Origin: Isoetes taiwanensis | Lineage: Eukaryota > Streptophyta > Lycopodiopsida > Isoetales > Isoetaceae | Length of the DNA: 64,000 bases | Direction: 5' to 3' | Assembly: GCA_021234155.1 (NCBI GenBank) | Contig: JAJEKV010000102.1 | Coordinates: 1 to 64,000, forward strand | Shown here: in pieces, positions 1 through 11,814 of the stretch | Numbering within the stretch: position 1 is the stretch's first letter | How the letters are laid out: every line of letters starts with the position of its first letter | Notes under the pieces: generated by a model | Told to the model about the DNA's origin: nothing | Databases searched by the model: none | What the model saw: the letters and a program-made list of their open reading frames with translations, nothing else | Program-made: the position numbers and the translations under genes

Positions 1-819
1 TATTTTTTAACTATCGTCGAAATTTTAATTTTTGTCGCATTATAGAACCTATCCACTGGTACTTTCACGGTGTTAAATTCTCTTTGGTAAAATAGGTTAA
101 TATATGGTAAGTGTGGCTTTGGATTATATCCGTACCTAGCTGGAAATCGCGGTGATCCATCCTTGGCGCCAATTGTATGGATATTGTTGCCCGCTTTGGT
201 ATAATGGATATAATCATGGCCTTAAAAGCGAGTTTCATTAAAGTTGGAAATTTCGTGATTCCAATTTCTCGTGAAATCAGTTTCTTCCCTTTTGTTTTAT
301 CACACATTTATGGCTAGATATGGCACTATTTGCTTAAAAAGAAACCATTTATCATGCAAAACCGCTACATTTAATATAAAAGCGGTTTTAGTTGTCGAAG
401 AGAAGTATGGCGCCATTTACTTGAAAGTATGAGGAAAAGCGCCCAAGAACCAAAAGCGGATATTAAATTGCCAAAAGCCCGAAAAAGCAAACAAAATGGC
501 TGCCGCCCTTTTTAGCAACAAAATAACCACAGCAAATAAGCAAAGCGATATTTTTGCTTTAGCGGAAAGGAAGCAAATGAGATGCGGGCCTTTATTTCTT
601 GACGATGAAAACAAACAAAAGTCAATGCGGTAGCTATTTAAAGCGAGCTAAATATGGCAGCGCTACATTTGCATTGAACGCGTGAAGACCAAGCAAATAG
701 TGTGCTCTGGCGCCATTTTGCTATAGATAACATATTTTGAGAAGACCATGTAGATATATATATTAATAGAAATATTATATAAGATACAATTTCTCAAAAC
801 CGCAATTTTTTAATAGTCA
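1..819. other. AT-rich intergenic stretch with one transposon-like scrap
   Basis: No gene is visible apart from the short minus-strand fragment at 65-307, listed separately. The sequence is AT-rich and repeats the word GCGCCAT near 410, 650 and 710. The same word marks the fold-back element near 43.2-43.6 kb, so this may be an old relative of that repeat family. Confidence 0.4.
65..307 (-). pseudogene. short fragment of an unidentified dispersed coding repeat
   Basis: I do not recognise this protein. It is listed because its residues GITKFPTLMKLAFKAM match, with a few substitutions, the start of an open frame at 44112-44303 on the plus strand (GIAKFPYLMKLCFNRG). The DNA around both is also similar in opposite orientation. 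Two diverged copies of the same peptide 44 kb apart point to a repeated, probably transposon-derived coding sequence rather than a host gene. The 80-residue frame has no other recognisable motif. Confidence 0.35.
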
Positions 820-2030
820 TTGCGAAGTGTTCATCGAGACTTTCTCATAATCATCCGTGTTAATTTTATTGCGGCCAATTTGATCACACTCTGCTCTTTG
901 GCCCGGCGTCTCACCTTTCAGTATGAGAAGCTTCCCGTCCGCCCTTTAGAGATTCACCATCTTGCAAAGTCAAGACTTCCGTTGGCGTTGGTCCAATGGC
1001 CTTTAAGGTCAAACGGTACATGGCGTTCGACCCTACAATGCCCGCCACGCATTTCATCTTTCCTAACTCATGCTTTCATGTCATGCGATTCTTCCTACAT
1101 GAAGGGATGCCTAGAGAAGGCTCCACCAGAGAAGAAATCTAGTAAATGCGATGTTACCTTGGTGACTTATCAACAAAGGTAGACCAGCGATTCGGGACCA
1201 ATCGTTTATGCATCGGATATTCTCCCTCCATACCCCCGCCAACTCCACTTTAAAGCACGTCTCTTGCATGTTTTTTAGCCTTAACATCGCCCTCACTTCG
1301 ATGGCTTCCTTAGGAATAGGAGGAATTTGGAGAGCTTTCTAGGATAATTAGCCAAATAGCACGAGGTCCAGTGCTTCGTCAAGCTCTCCCGTCTGTGCGA
1401 AAATCCTCATTAACAAATAGAAGAGCTTTGTAGCTCTTTGATTCTGAACCACCACCTGTAGCTCAGTCTCCTCTTCATAGATTCCTACAAACACTTTTGA
1501 TTTGGATTCCTAGTCTTTCAAGCTTTGGCAAATAGTAAGTTATGCTCAGGCTTTGTGAAACATAGAATCGGTATGTCTCTACATTCATCATCGTGAGACT
1601 TTTGTCGAAGAAACGCCGTTCTGATCTCACTTTTCCAAGCTGGAGTAAGTCCTTGCATCTAAACATATCATCTTTGGCGGTAGAAGCGCATGTTCGCTCG
1701 AATCCCTATGATTGACATGCTCCACAAACCATCTGGTTATGCAATTTTTAGGAGACTCAAAGGTGGGGCTCTGTGTGGGAAAGATCCTTTCACTAATTAA
1801 GAGGATCTCAAATGTCATGCTTGTGCGAAAGGCCAGCAGAAAATGCACTTGTACAATGGGAAAATAGCGATGTGATGTCAGAGGATGGAAGGACCTGCCT
1901 CACAACATCCGCAAGCGAGAAGCTAAAGAAAATGAGGATATGGAAATAGAATCATTTGAGGACAACATTCGTGCTCAATTCAAACGAAAAAAAGGAAGTA
2001 TACTTACACACATAGGATTCCAAGACAACC
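820..2030. other. no supported gene
   Basis: Only short, unrelated open frames are present on both strands; the longest, 820-1182 plus, shows no motif. The stretch may hold the decayed 5' part of the transposon-like gene that becomes readable from about 2.03 kb, but nothing shows this directly. Confidence 0.4.
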
Positions 2031-4385
2031 CAAGGGAAAGAGCAAAGAGGAAAGGCTATGCTCCACAACTTCAATCAATAAGTTCATGAAGACAAGCCGC
2101 TGCAAAAAATACTTTGCAACAAGAAACTTACCAAGCATCAAGTATGTGAATTAAGAAAAGAATTTTTATCTCAACCATACAATGCAAGGGTTACGATTTT
2201 TTTGACGGTCGAAAGTGTGACTTACACAGAGAAGGAGAGGACAGATAGTGCTCAAGGGATGGAATTGCCTTCCGGGTGGCGATGGCTTTAGGTATCGGTC
2301 GACCAACATTTTACAATTGGAGAAAGAGATATGAAGCAGGTGCAAAGGTAGCGAACATGGTAATACCGGCTCTAAGAAGCCAGATCCACTACTAATCGCC
2401 AATCGAATGTGTGCTAGACAGATTCATTGGAGAATGCCGAAAAGTATTCCCCCATAGGAAAAAAAAGAGGTAGAGATGATGTAAGAGAAAATGTACGCAA
2501 GCTTCCTTCCATTCTTAATAAGAAGCTTATACATAAAGAAGTTGGAGCAAATCGTTGAAGAGCTTACAGAACAACTGTAGCCTTGAACTCTTTTTTATAG
2601 TATATGAAAAGGGAATTTCCAGATGTTAGCATTGCAAAAAATACAGCCTTCTCTAAATGCAACATCTGCGTGGTAATTAAGCAAAAGCTGGAAAAAACAA
2701 AAGATACAAGAGAGAGATGAAATCTTGCAATTCAACGTCGGGCTCATATGCTAGAGCAACGCCTTGCTTTAAGTCAATATTGGCATTGGAGAGCATTGTC
2801 ACGCCGGTCTCCTGAAAATCATCTATGTATAATACATGATAAGATGGATCAGTTAAGACTTTAGTGCCTAGAAGTCATCATCTAGCAAAATCTGTGATGG
2901 AGAGGTGATCGCTTTGAAGAGCAGTTTGACAGGAGCTTTGACTCATGGGCATGGTGGTCGTGCCTATGGTCATTTTTCACTTGATTTATGGAAAGATGAT
3001 TCAAACTTCCACATTGGTTCACTTTCTAGAATATTGCATAACTTGGAATTGGTGCAAGAGGACAAGATAGGTGACTTATGTGGAAGTAAGCCTGCAGATT
3101 GCAAATGGATGCAAGCAGTCAAGGACATCAATCCTTTGAAGAACAAACTTGCTTCCATGGGAGAAGTATTGCCAAATACTTCAACTACAACGAATCCTGA
3201 GGTGTTCAACCCTCTTCCCCGAAATCTCTATTTGCAACTTGATAATGTGGGGGCAAAACAAAAATAGGTATGTCTTTTTCATACTTATCTTATTTGACTT
3301 GGCTTAAGGTCTTTGATGAGATCCAAGTGGGCTTTATGATGGTCGGCCACACCCATGATGATATTGATGCTTTATTTGGAAATTTTTCAACCTTGATGAG
3401 TTCGTCGGATGCTTTGACACTACCAGAGCTACTTTACTTGTTTAGCAAATGCAATGCAAAATCCCCAATTCCATACTTTATTGATGAAGTTCCAAATTGG
3501 AAGGATTTTTGTGAGGGATTCATCCTTGATAAGGGCCAACGCCGGGTTGGGCATCTTGAACCATTGCTCTTCAAATTTAAGATGGCGGAGATTGGCCCTG
3601 TTATGCAATACAAAATAAAGAGTGGCTTCCACAGATTCTCAGAGTTAGAATGTGGAAAGAGGATGAACATGGTCAGCCAATGATACCAAGTGGTGTGCCA
3701 CAAAATATTCCTCCTAGACCAACATTGAAAGATCTTCCGTGGTTGAAGGATAGCATCAACAAATACATCTCCCTATGGAAGGACATATGTAAGAATCAAG
3801 AAAGTAGCTTGTTTGCAAGGCAATACACGGCAAGTGTTGAGTATTGGAACCAGGCTTCTTATCTCTTTGGAGGATGTTGCTCCAGACGCCCCCTCAAAAT
3901 GATGCATTTTGGCCACAAACAAGACAAAGCTCCTCTAGAACAAACAAAGATTTGTTCCAGAGGTCGACGATTCCGGCTTTGGTCACGCGACCTTTACCAT
4001 CTTATTGTGGGTCGCCGATGGCCGCCCAGTTGTTGCCTCTTGAAGAGTTTGATCCTCACGCATGTGACAAAGGGTATGTTTGTTCTAGTCGACCTGGAGA
4101 TGATAACACCGCCACTTGGTTAGGATATGCGAGGAGAATGCCGTTTCTTGATCCGTAATCTACATATTTTGGCCATATTTTTGTATCGCGGGTGGAAGCC
4201 TACCGGAGGGGACTACAAAAACCGCTTGACTAAGTTGGCATGCCTAATCCTTCCGATCCTTCAAGGTATGAAAATTTAGATGCTATTCATTATGCCCGGG
4301 ATGCCAATGGCAAGAGGCCAAAAACATCCAAATTCAAATATATTATAGACATGTGGAAAGAAATAGCACATTGTTCATCTTAATA
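2030..4385 (+). pseudogene. decayed transposon-like gene with DUF7869-type domain
   Basis: This is a plus-strand coding trace broken by many stops and frame changes. Pieces in order: ELRKEFLSQPYNARV (about 2140-2190), RPTFYNWRKRYEAGAKVA (about 2295-2350), a piece near 2370-2440, ALTHGHGGRAYGHFSLDLW (about 2935-2990), LYLQLDNVG (about 3225-3255), then GFMMVGHTHDDIDALFG (about 3330-3385), DLPWLKDSINKY (about 3735-3770) and a C-terminal piece to about 4350. The LQLDN plus VGHTHDDID pair is typical of the DUF7869 family of uncharacterised, repeat-associated plant and animal proteins. At least two frame shifts fall between 3250 and 3280, and more near 2840-2890 and 3850. The biochemical role is unknown. 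Family assignment is from recalled motifs. I infer that it is a dead mobile-element gene. Confidence 0.7.
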
Positions 4386-4890
4386 CATGAGATCTTGTAC
4401 TTGTAATACATATCTTTCATCTTAATACATAAGATCTTGTACATTACTATATTTGTGATCATATATAATCGCTACATCTTTTAATATATAAAATGCATAC
4501 ATGATTCATAGATAAGATGGTGAAGTGCTTATATGTTGAACGGTGATTCATTCATCTTCGGGGATCTGTAGTAGTGATCCCCGATATCTCATAGCTCATG
4601 CGCGCGTGGAGCCAAATCGATGGATCATAACACGAATTGACGCAGGGCAATGAATCTGGCCACCAAAGCTTTTCTTCGCAGTAGGGATCAAGAAGAAGAT
4701 GCCCTGCCTAGGCAACCAACAAGATCGAGTGGCTCATTGAGCACTTGATCGCCGATGTGGTGAATAGAAGAAGGCAAATAATCCATGGGAGATGAATGAC
4801 CTCTAGCCCGAATGGAGCTGTTTTTATAGTGAAGTAAAATTATTGATGTGAATTATTGGGGTGGACAGAAGCGCCATCATTGAGCCTGAG

Positions 4891-4943
4891 TATACAAGTA
4901 TCATGTACTGCAATGCAGATATACAAGTATCATGTACTGCAGA
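4891..4943. repeat. 29-bp direct repeat, two copies
   Basis: The word TATACAAGTATCATGTACTG occurs twice, 29 bp apart. Confidence 0.8.
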
Positions 4944-5570
4944 CAGTAACGATTCTATCATGTACTCGATTCTATACATCAACTAATATTCACTATGCTT
5001 ATATTATATATATCCTTAACGGATACACAAATCATAAGTGCTTATATTATTATATCCTTAATGTATACATATCATCGATGATTCACTCGTCATTGCCGCT
5101 TGACTAATATAGGTGTGATTGAAATTAAAGACGTACTTTGCATAGTTAGGTACTCATGTCATTATTATATCCTTAGCGCATACTGATTCACTCATCATCA
5201 ACATCAAAGCACGCGGATGCTATTCAGCTCATAGATCTCCTAATCGAAGCCAATAAAGGTGGACCTTAACACGAAAGTGAGCTTCTTGCAAGCACTCGCA
5301 GACCATCTCGCTTTGATCAAAAGCCATGGATCAAGTTTGATACCATTTCGTAGCATTCACACAAATCATTATAGCTAAGGTAGCACCAAGGATCTGGATG
5401 TTCTCGACGACGCACGCAAGGAAGCCATGGGAGATGAATGAGCTCTACCACCGGGATGGAGTCGCTTTTATAGTGAAGTAAGATTATTGATGTGAATTAT
5501 TGGTGTTCATTGCCTTTATAATGAAAGTACCATACATGTATATGATCCAATAATTTCTATGTATATACTA

Positions 5571-5648
5571 TCAATAATTTTGGTGAGTATATACCATCAA
5601 TAATTTTGGTGGGTATATACCATCAATAATTTTGGTGGGTATAAATAT
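5571..5648. repeat. 26-bp tandem repeat, three copies
   Basis: The unit begins TCAATAATTTTGGTG and continues GGTATATACCA. It is repeated at 5571, 5597 and 5623 with one or two mismatches. Confidence 0.85.
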
Positions 5649-6800
5649 ACATCAAATTGCCGAAAAGAACATTGGCCTCCGCCTAGCTATGACGATTCTC
5701 GGTCTTGAACGCGGATTCTATCACTTGCAAGATGAATCATGAGGACTTCAAGCGTGCCGCTGAAGCGAGAGATATACCGCTTGAAGACCTGGCTCACCAT
5801 CGCTGTTCTCAATCCTCGCCATTATCCCCGATCCCGTCGATGTTATCATCCATCTCCCCGTGGAATAGGGAGTATCAAATGTTCATGATCGAAAGGATCT
5901 CCGAGCTTCTTCGCTAGTTCCGATCATTCGAGTAATAGTAGAAGAATAATATTACTTGTTATCTTATTGTAATCTGGTTGTGTTAGTATACAACAGGTAC
6001 ACATAACCTTTTGTAATACACATAACCGTAATATAAGTAATAGTAAAATAATAGTACTTGTTATCTTATTGTAATCTGGTTGTACTTATTGTAATCTTAT
6101 TGTTATCAGGTATACATAACCTTTTGTAATACACATAACCATACTATATGTATTGAGGTATACTAGTATGCAACAGGTATACATAACCTTTTGTAATACA
6201 CATAACCATACTATAAGCATTGAGGTATACATAACCCTCCAAGGTATACTATATAAAAATTATTCCAACTTGTCTTCAGAATTCCAACTTTAATGAAACC
6301 TTGCTTCTTAGCGTTTTCCCATAAGGTTTTTTCCAGATAGGCCTGCTGGTTATGTCAAGGGGCAGCCTAATAGAATGCTTCATTGTATTTGGGAGGCTAA
6401 GGCGCCGGTTTAAGTTACAGATAGTTTAACCTTGAATGCAGGCATACAATAGGTGTGCTTGTACCGTGGATGCTTTCAGCTTTGATTAAGTATTGTGATA
6501 GGCAAATGGATATACCTTCATAACAGACTGTAGCTATTGGCCTTTTATCATTTTGGCACAAGATTAGTTTATGTGCAGCCTATTGGGACTCAACCTGTAA
6601 TACCATAATGGGACGGTAATGGTGATTTAATAATGAAGTTGTGTTATGGCCTCATCATGCATGATGATATAATCCTTCATTCCAGGTGTCTTTCTCAGAT
6701 ATAAGCCAGCTTAGTGCAAATACATGGTAGAATATTTGCTGCTAAATAAAACCTGCTGCTGGGCTAGATGTAATAGTTTTTGCATGTCTTCTTTTTACAG

Positions 6801-7612
6801 ATACAAATGTCTAACAACTGAGACTGGTGCTGGTCAGTGGGGAAGTGCACTTGCATTTGCTTGTTTTGTCTTCAATCTCAAGTGCCAGGTGATCAGATAC
6901 ATTTCTTAAAATTCTCTGCATTACATTGAAAGAAAATCTTAGGTACTAATTATTTGAGATTAGCTGTCACTTGTTATAAATTGCTGACATCTTAGGTAGT
7001 TAAAACTTTATGAATCTATGGTGAAATGAATGCTAATATTAGTACAAAAAAGTTAGTAGTTTCTATTCTCTACTAATTACAGGTGATGGGATGCTAGGTT
7101 TGGCAAGTGCGAGCTTCATATGACCAAAAACCATATAGGAAATCTATGATGAAGACCTGGGGTGCAGAGGTATATCCGTCTCCATCTTCCAGGACAAAGG
7201 CAGAGTGTGCAATACTTGAGAAAGACAAGGACACACCTGGTAGCCTGGGAATAGCAATATCAGAGGCTGTCAAGCTGCAATGGCAGACAAGGATACACGG
7301 TATGCACTTGGCAGTGTACTCAACCATGTACTATTGCATCAGACAATAATTGGAGAGGAGGCCTTACTCCAAATGGATACTGTGGGGGAAGTTCCTGATA
7401 TCTTGGTGGGTTGCACAGGTGGAGGCAATTTTGGCTGCCTTGCATTTCCATTTATGCGAGAAAAATTTGCAGGCAAAATGAATCCAATCATCAGGGCTGT
7501 TGAGCCTGCTACATGCCCATCCTTGACAAAAGGAATATATGCCTATGATTATGCAGATACAGCAGGATTGACTCCTGGGCCATAATTTTATACTTGTCCA
7601 TGTTGACTATGA
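6801..7612 (+). pseudogene. trpB2: tryptophan synthase beta chain, type 2 (TrpB2) fragment
   Basis: TrpB2 is a pyridoxal-phosphate enzyme of tryptophan synthesis, plastid-type in plants. Two exons are readable. 6801-6888 carries TETGAGQWGSALAFACFV; a 209-bp intron (GTGATC...GATGCTAG) follows; the second block from 7098 carries [20 protein letters not shown] and, after a frame shift near 7275-7280, [20 protein letters not shown] and the substrate-side sequence to TAGLTP. Three defects are seen: the one-base frame shift, loss of the Ser in the cofactor-phosphate loop (GGGNFG instead of the family's GGGSNFG), and an internal deletion followed by a stop after TAGLTP. The N-terminal half with the catalytic lysine region and the C-terminal end are not found nearby. 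Because an intron is kept, it is a genomic copy and not a processed cDNA. Confidence 0.85.
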
Positions 7613-7654
7613 TTTATGACAAGATGATGACATGGTTTTATGACCGTTAGAAGG

Positions 7655-8123
7655 ATTTGATGCATGGATGGCTACTAGACAGAGCCTTTTTGTAGTTGTG
7701 AAAAGGGTGGATGATGCGATCAAACCTGCTATTGCTCTTGCACGTTATTACAGAGTCCTTCCATTGAAATGTATGTTCAAGCTAGTAACTGCAAAATACG
7801 AGCATGTGGTCAATTTGCAAGCAGGTACATGCTCTTGCTTGAGATGGCAGACGTCTGGAATTCCTTATGCCCATGCTGTTGCATGAATTCTATTCAAAAA
7901 ACAGCAAGTGCAGATGTACACCTATTAGGCATATTACAAAGCGGTACTATGCAACTTACGAAGGGGTTATCTCCCATGTGGTTCATAGTGGTGAAATTGA
8001 TTGCCAGGGCAACCTAAGAAGAGGAGAATAAGATCATCTATTGAGGGTGATAAGAAAGCAGTAAAATGTTCAAGGTGCAAAAGTGTCGGTCACAACCGCA
8101 GAACTTGCAGGAGCGCCAATTGA
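7655..8123 (+). pseudogene. MULE transposase C-terminal end (SWIM finger and zinc knuckle)
   Basis: This plus-strand remnant begins about 40-60 bp after the TrpB2 fragment. About 7655-7886 encodes the region before and including a SWIM zinc finger: EHVVNLQAGTCSCLRWQTSG followed by IPYAHAVA. The family has CxC...CxH; here the third ligand Cys is Tyr, so zinc binding should be lost. After frame changes, 8010-8123 encodes a Lys/Arg-rich tail and a CCHC knuckle, KCSRCKSVGHNRRTC, then a stop. SWIM plus knuckle at the C-terminus is the usual layout of Mutator-like (MULE/MuDR) transposases. The catalytic domain is absent, so the piece is dead. Confidence 0.75.
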
Positions 8124-8911
8124 AATTGCAGATACAGATTGATTTTTTACTATTACATACAAGTATGCACAAGAATACTGGCTGAAATTTAAAATGCAGT
8201 TTCTAGTTTACTAAGACTGTGTAGCTTGTGAACTTGTTGTCAATTAACTAGTTCTCTCTAGCATTTCTTGTGTGTTTTCATAATTGGTAAAAGAAGGCTT
8301 TATTGAACCTTCTAGTTGACCTTTTCCAAGCATACTAGCATACATATTCTCAAGGACCTTAAAGCTGTACAATTAGGCTGTCTTACCTAAAATTCAAGAA
8401 AATGGGATAGTATCACATGGTAGTATTATCGCCAGCCCTTGCATTTGTTTTTGTTATGATAAACAGCAAATAATTTCAACACAGGAAATAGCCACAAGAA
8501 CTTCATGATTAAAGCAAGCCCTGCGACGAGTTCCCATTCCCATCAACAAAAACATGATTAAGACAAGTCCTACGACAAATTCCCCTTAACAAAGGGCCGT
8601 TAACAAAGCTCTTATAAATTGTAGGAATTCCATGACTGCCGCCATCTTATTCATCAATGTGTATGACATTTCTCGCATTTCAAAACTTCCAATACAAGAT
8701 CCACCAACGTTCAGGGATGTTTATAAACATGCTTATGAGCAATGCCACAATTGTAAAGGCTTGCACTTGGATCCGATGCAGGTATGTGCGTGGCGCTGCA
8801 TAATTTATCTGCAGAAACATCCTTGCAGTTGCAACTTTTGCCCAAGCTTGTAAATAGATGGAACACCTTACAGCTGCAGCCCAACAAAATGGATCAGCAA
8901 GTATAATGTCA
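8124..8911. other. no supported gene; 3' flank of the transporter gene
   Basis: Probably holds the 3' untranslated region of the minus-strand transporter that ends at 8912. A 73-codon plus-strand frame at 8632-8853 includes a Cys/His-containing stretch (YEQCHNCKGLHLDPMQ) but matches no family I can name. Confidence 0.4.
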
Positions 8912-11814
8912 TTAACCATCTTGATAGCATGAATTCCTCTTAATGATGTAGTCAATGACGAACACAGCTGCAGGAACTGCTACCATGAGACCCCAAACAC
9001 CTAAAGCATGCTCAGCAAACACAAGCACTCCAAGTGCCAAAAGTGGGTGCAACTTCAAATGAGCTGCATAAGAAATCTTCAGGTACACACCATTGTAAAG
9101 CCAAAGACAGTTAAAGGTTGCATCTTACCTGAATATATAGCTGGGTTTAAAACGTATGCTTCAACAGCATGAATTAAGATTACCAGTATAACCACCAAAA
9201 GTAACTTTAGGAGGCCAGATCTGTTTAGGACCATTCATATTTTAAGAACAACCCTATATAGTATAAATAATAGAAACGTTAAATGATTTAAGCTCACTCC
9301 ATAAGGGCGACAATACCAATAGGAACTGTTGAGATAATAACCCCTGCCACAGGAATAAACGAAGATAAGAAGACAAAGAGAGACAGCCATCCAACTCCAG
9401 ATACTCTTAATATGAGTAGTCCCAATGTGGTGAGAAGCGTGTTCACAATGGCAATGGTGCTCTGAGCCTGAATTGCTTTGCCACAAATACGAGCAAATGT
9501 TGCCACCTGAGAAAAAGCAGTAAAAATGTTAGTACTTTTTATAGTCATGATAACATAGCACCTTCATACTAAGGTACACACTCACCACTGGTGCAATTTC
9601 TTCATAGATCAATGAAAGACGGGATGATTTAAGGGACTGAATTCCTGATCTTATAGAAGGCATATCCCAGACTAGAATAAAAGAGAATATGAGGCTCACA
9701 AGACTCTGTAACCACAATAGCCAGACGTTCAAAGGTAAACTTATGGGTCTCAACAAGCCTCAAGATACAAGCACTACAGTATCTATTGCTTGGTACAAGC
9801 CTCGTTATACCTGCAGAGCAAATCGACTAGTTGCAGAGATAAAGGCCGCCAGCCATGCAACCATAGCCCCTGAATAATCTTTTATCAATTGTTGGAAGAT
9901 AGTGGATCTTTGTGTTCTGCTTCCAGCCATGGATTCCTAAGCAACTAGAATGTCTCAATTCACATACTTCGCCTGGTAGTTTTTTCTCTTTTTCTTTTTT
10001 TGCATGAAAAAATCTTACCAAGACGACAGTGTCTGGCTTCATAAGGGCAAGGAAAAATCGTTCTAGCTGTTTATTTGTTAAAGAAAAGGTAACAAGTTAA
10101 ATACATGGCAGGAACAATGATTTTCACATGTAATAGAACAACACGCCAGCTAAATAAACCTGATCTGTAATTTGTTCTCCAAAACCACTTCGGAGCTTTT
10201 CTGAAAGGAGGGCATATGGATCCTCATTTTGCTGGATCACATTAAAATCTGCTCAGTACAACTGTATATGATCTTTTCTAAGGAAAGCAGTACCTGTATA
10301 CGCGAGATTATTTTAGCACCTTCTTGTAACAGCCGGGGCACATACATGAAACCCAAGCCAGCGAGAACTGCAATAATCACTGCATACATTGCTGCTACAA
10401 GAAGATGCCTCCGTCCAGGAAAATACTCTTCTGCCCAAGCAACTAATGAGTTCCCAACCATAGATAATACAAACGTCCCCATTATTACCTAGCCACATGA
10501 AACATGTATACACACATTGGTGTCTACAATCAACCTCCTGAAAATTACATTCTGACTCATGATAGCATTTCAAAAAAGCATTTAATTTATTGTAGTTTCA
10601 TCTTTAGGATAAAAATCAGGATCATGAAGCATTTCAATATAAGGAAACCCTGTGACTGTGTCCATGTATTATCGTGGCCCTTTTGAGATGAAGACCGTAG
10701 TAATTGGTACAGGCAAGGATATGGGAAGTAAAGTGGTCCAACGTTTCATACAAAGAAATTTCCAACGTCTCATGGTGCAAGAAATAAGGCATATATTCAA
10801 ACAAGTCAAGGCCAACGTAGCCCCCAACCAAGAATAAGTATGCATACTTTTTGATTGGTGATCCTCTAAAATGCAAGAATACGTGGCTTATAAAGTAGTC
10901 CAAAACTGAGTTTAGAACCTTAACTTTTGAGTTTTCTATGACGTTTCTCTGCTGTGGAATGGAGACTTTAGCCCCGGAACGTTGGATTGAGCAAGACAAA
11001 ACCAATATGGTATTTATTTACAGAACCAGAGTTATTTTTACACCTATCCTAACCCGCAAATGAAATAATGTGTAAGAGGTCATACCCCAACAAAATCACG
11101 CAGCTGAAACATGCTGAAAGCTACCAATGCCCATACTATAGTACGTTTTATTGGTAAGTGGCTCAAGTGGGGTCCCATATTGATAAGGAGGTAAGTCCCT
11201 GGCTGCATTCCATGCCTGTTAAGTGACTCTCCAAAATCTCCAACTGAGACTGGGACTGCTAATAAGCTTGTTTTCAACGTTTTCAGTCTTTCAGGGATGC
11301 GTATACCCCTCGAGAATTTGATGCAAGATCATTTGCAACCTCCGGTCCTGCATTGAAATTGAAATAAGGGTTCAGGTATCTTTCTCCACTTAACAATTGA
11401 GATGACTTTCTAATGCATTTCCAACGAAAGAGAATTTGAGTTCAGGTAGCTGATTCCATCTACACGATCTCGTGAACAAGATATAATCAATTCAATAATA
11501 AGATGCGTCCCTTTTTTTAATCTTAGAGTACCATTTGAAATGGCATAAGAGCAGATGAGATTAACCCCACAACCAGGACGCTAGTGCATCTGTTAATCAG
11601 ACATGGGAATGTTTGGTCCAACAGGTCTGCTAATGCAAATTTCACGTTAGAAAGAAACTTTGACCTGTTTGTGCGGATTCCATCTTCCAATATAATGCCG
11701 TCTGCAGCTTCTATCCGCGCACTGTTTCGGAAGCCAGACCGGGCACGTTAGGGCTCTTTCTGTAAGCGCATTTGCTCTTTCTGTAAGCGCATTTGCAGCC
11801 CCTGCTCCAACCAT
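8912..11814 (-). CDS. AI-2E/PerM-family membrane transporter, ten exons, likely plastid-targeted
   Basis: This is a multi-spanning permease of the AI-2E (TqsA/PerM, formerly UPF0118) family. Bacterial members export autoinducer-2 or move ions; the plant substrate is unknown. Proposed exons, reading down the minus strand: 11814-11665, 11202-11086, 10488-10294, 10231-10160, 10066-10019, 9936-9811, 9705-9586, 9506-9298, 9220-9129, 9063-8912. Every junction is GT-AG, phases agree, and the total is 1,281 nt (426 residues plus stop). Family signatures are the membrane segment SSFIPVAGVIISTVPIGIVA and, across the last junction, EAYVLNPAIYSAHLKLHPLL with a final hydrophobic helix. Exon 1 is rich in Ala, Thr, Arg and Cys with few acids, like a transit peptide, and contains a perfect 21-bp tandem duplication. 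Uncertain: the exon 1 donor (CAG/GTCAAA) is weak, and exon 2 may start further upstream (see findings). The 597-bp intron at 11085-10489 contains an unexplained open frame. Exons 3-10 are secure. Confidence 0.85.

Larger units (their letters stand above)
4386..6800. other. AT-rich spacer with short direct repeats
   Basis: No gene is supported. A 70-codon frame at 5705-5917 has no recognisable motif. Several small tandem duplications occur (4891-4943 and 5571-5648, listed separately), and there is a looser repeat of GTATACATAACCTTTTGTAA between about 5930 and 6240. From 6300 to 6800 I see only noncoding sequence, which may include upstream intron of the TrpB2 fragment. Confidence 0.45.

Noticed and set aside
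10634-11005. 123-codon minus ORF and opposite 61-codon ORF inside the transporter intron
   Set aside because: The transporter reads correctly without it, neither strand has a recognisable motif, and it may be an inserted repeat scrap.
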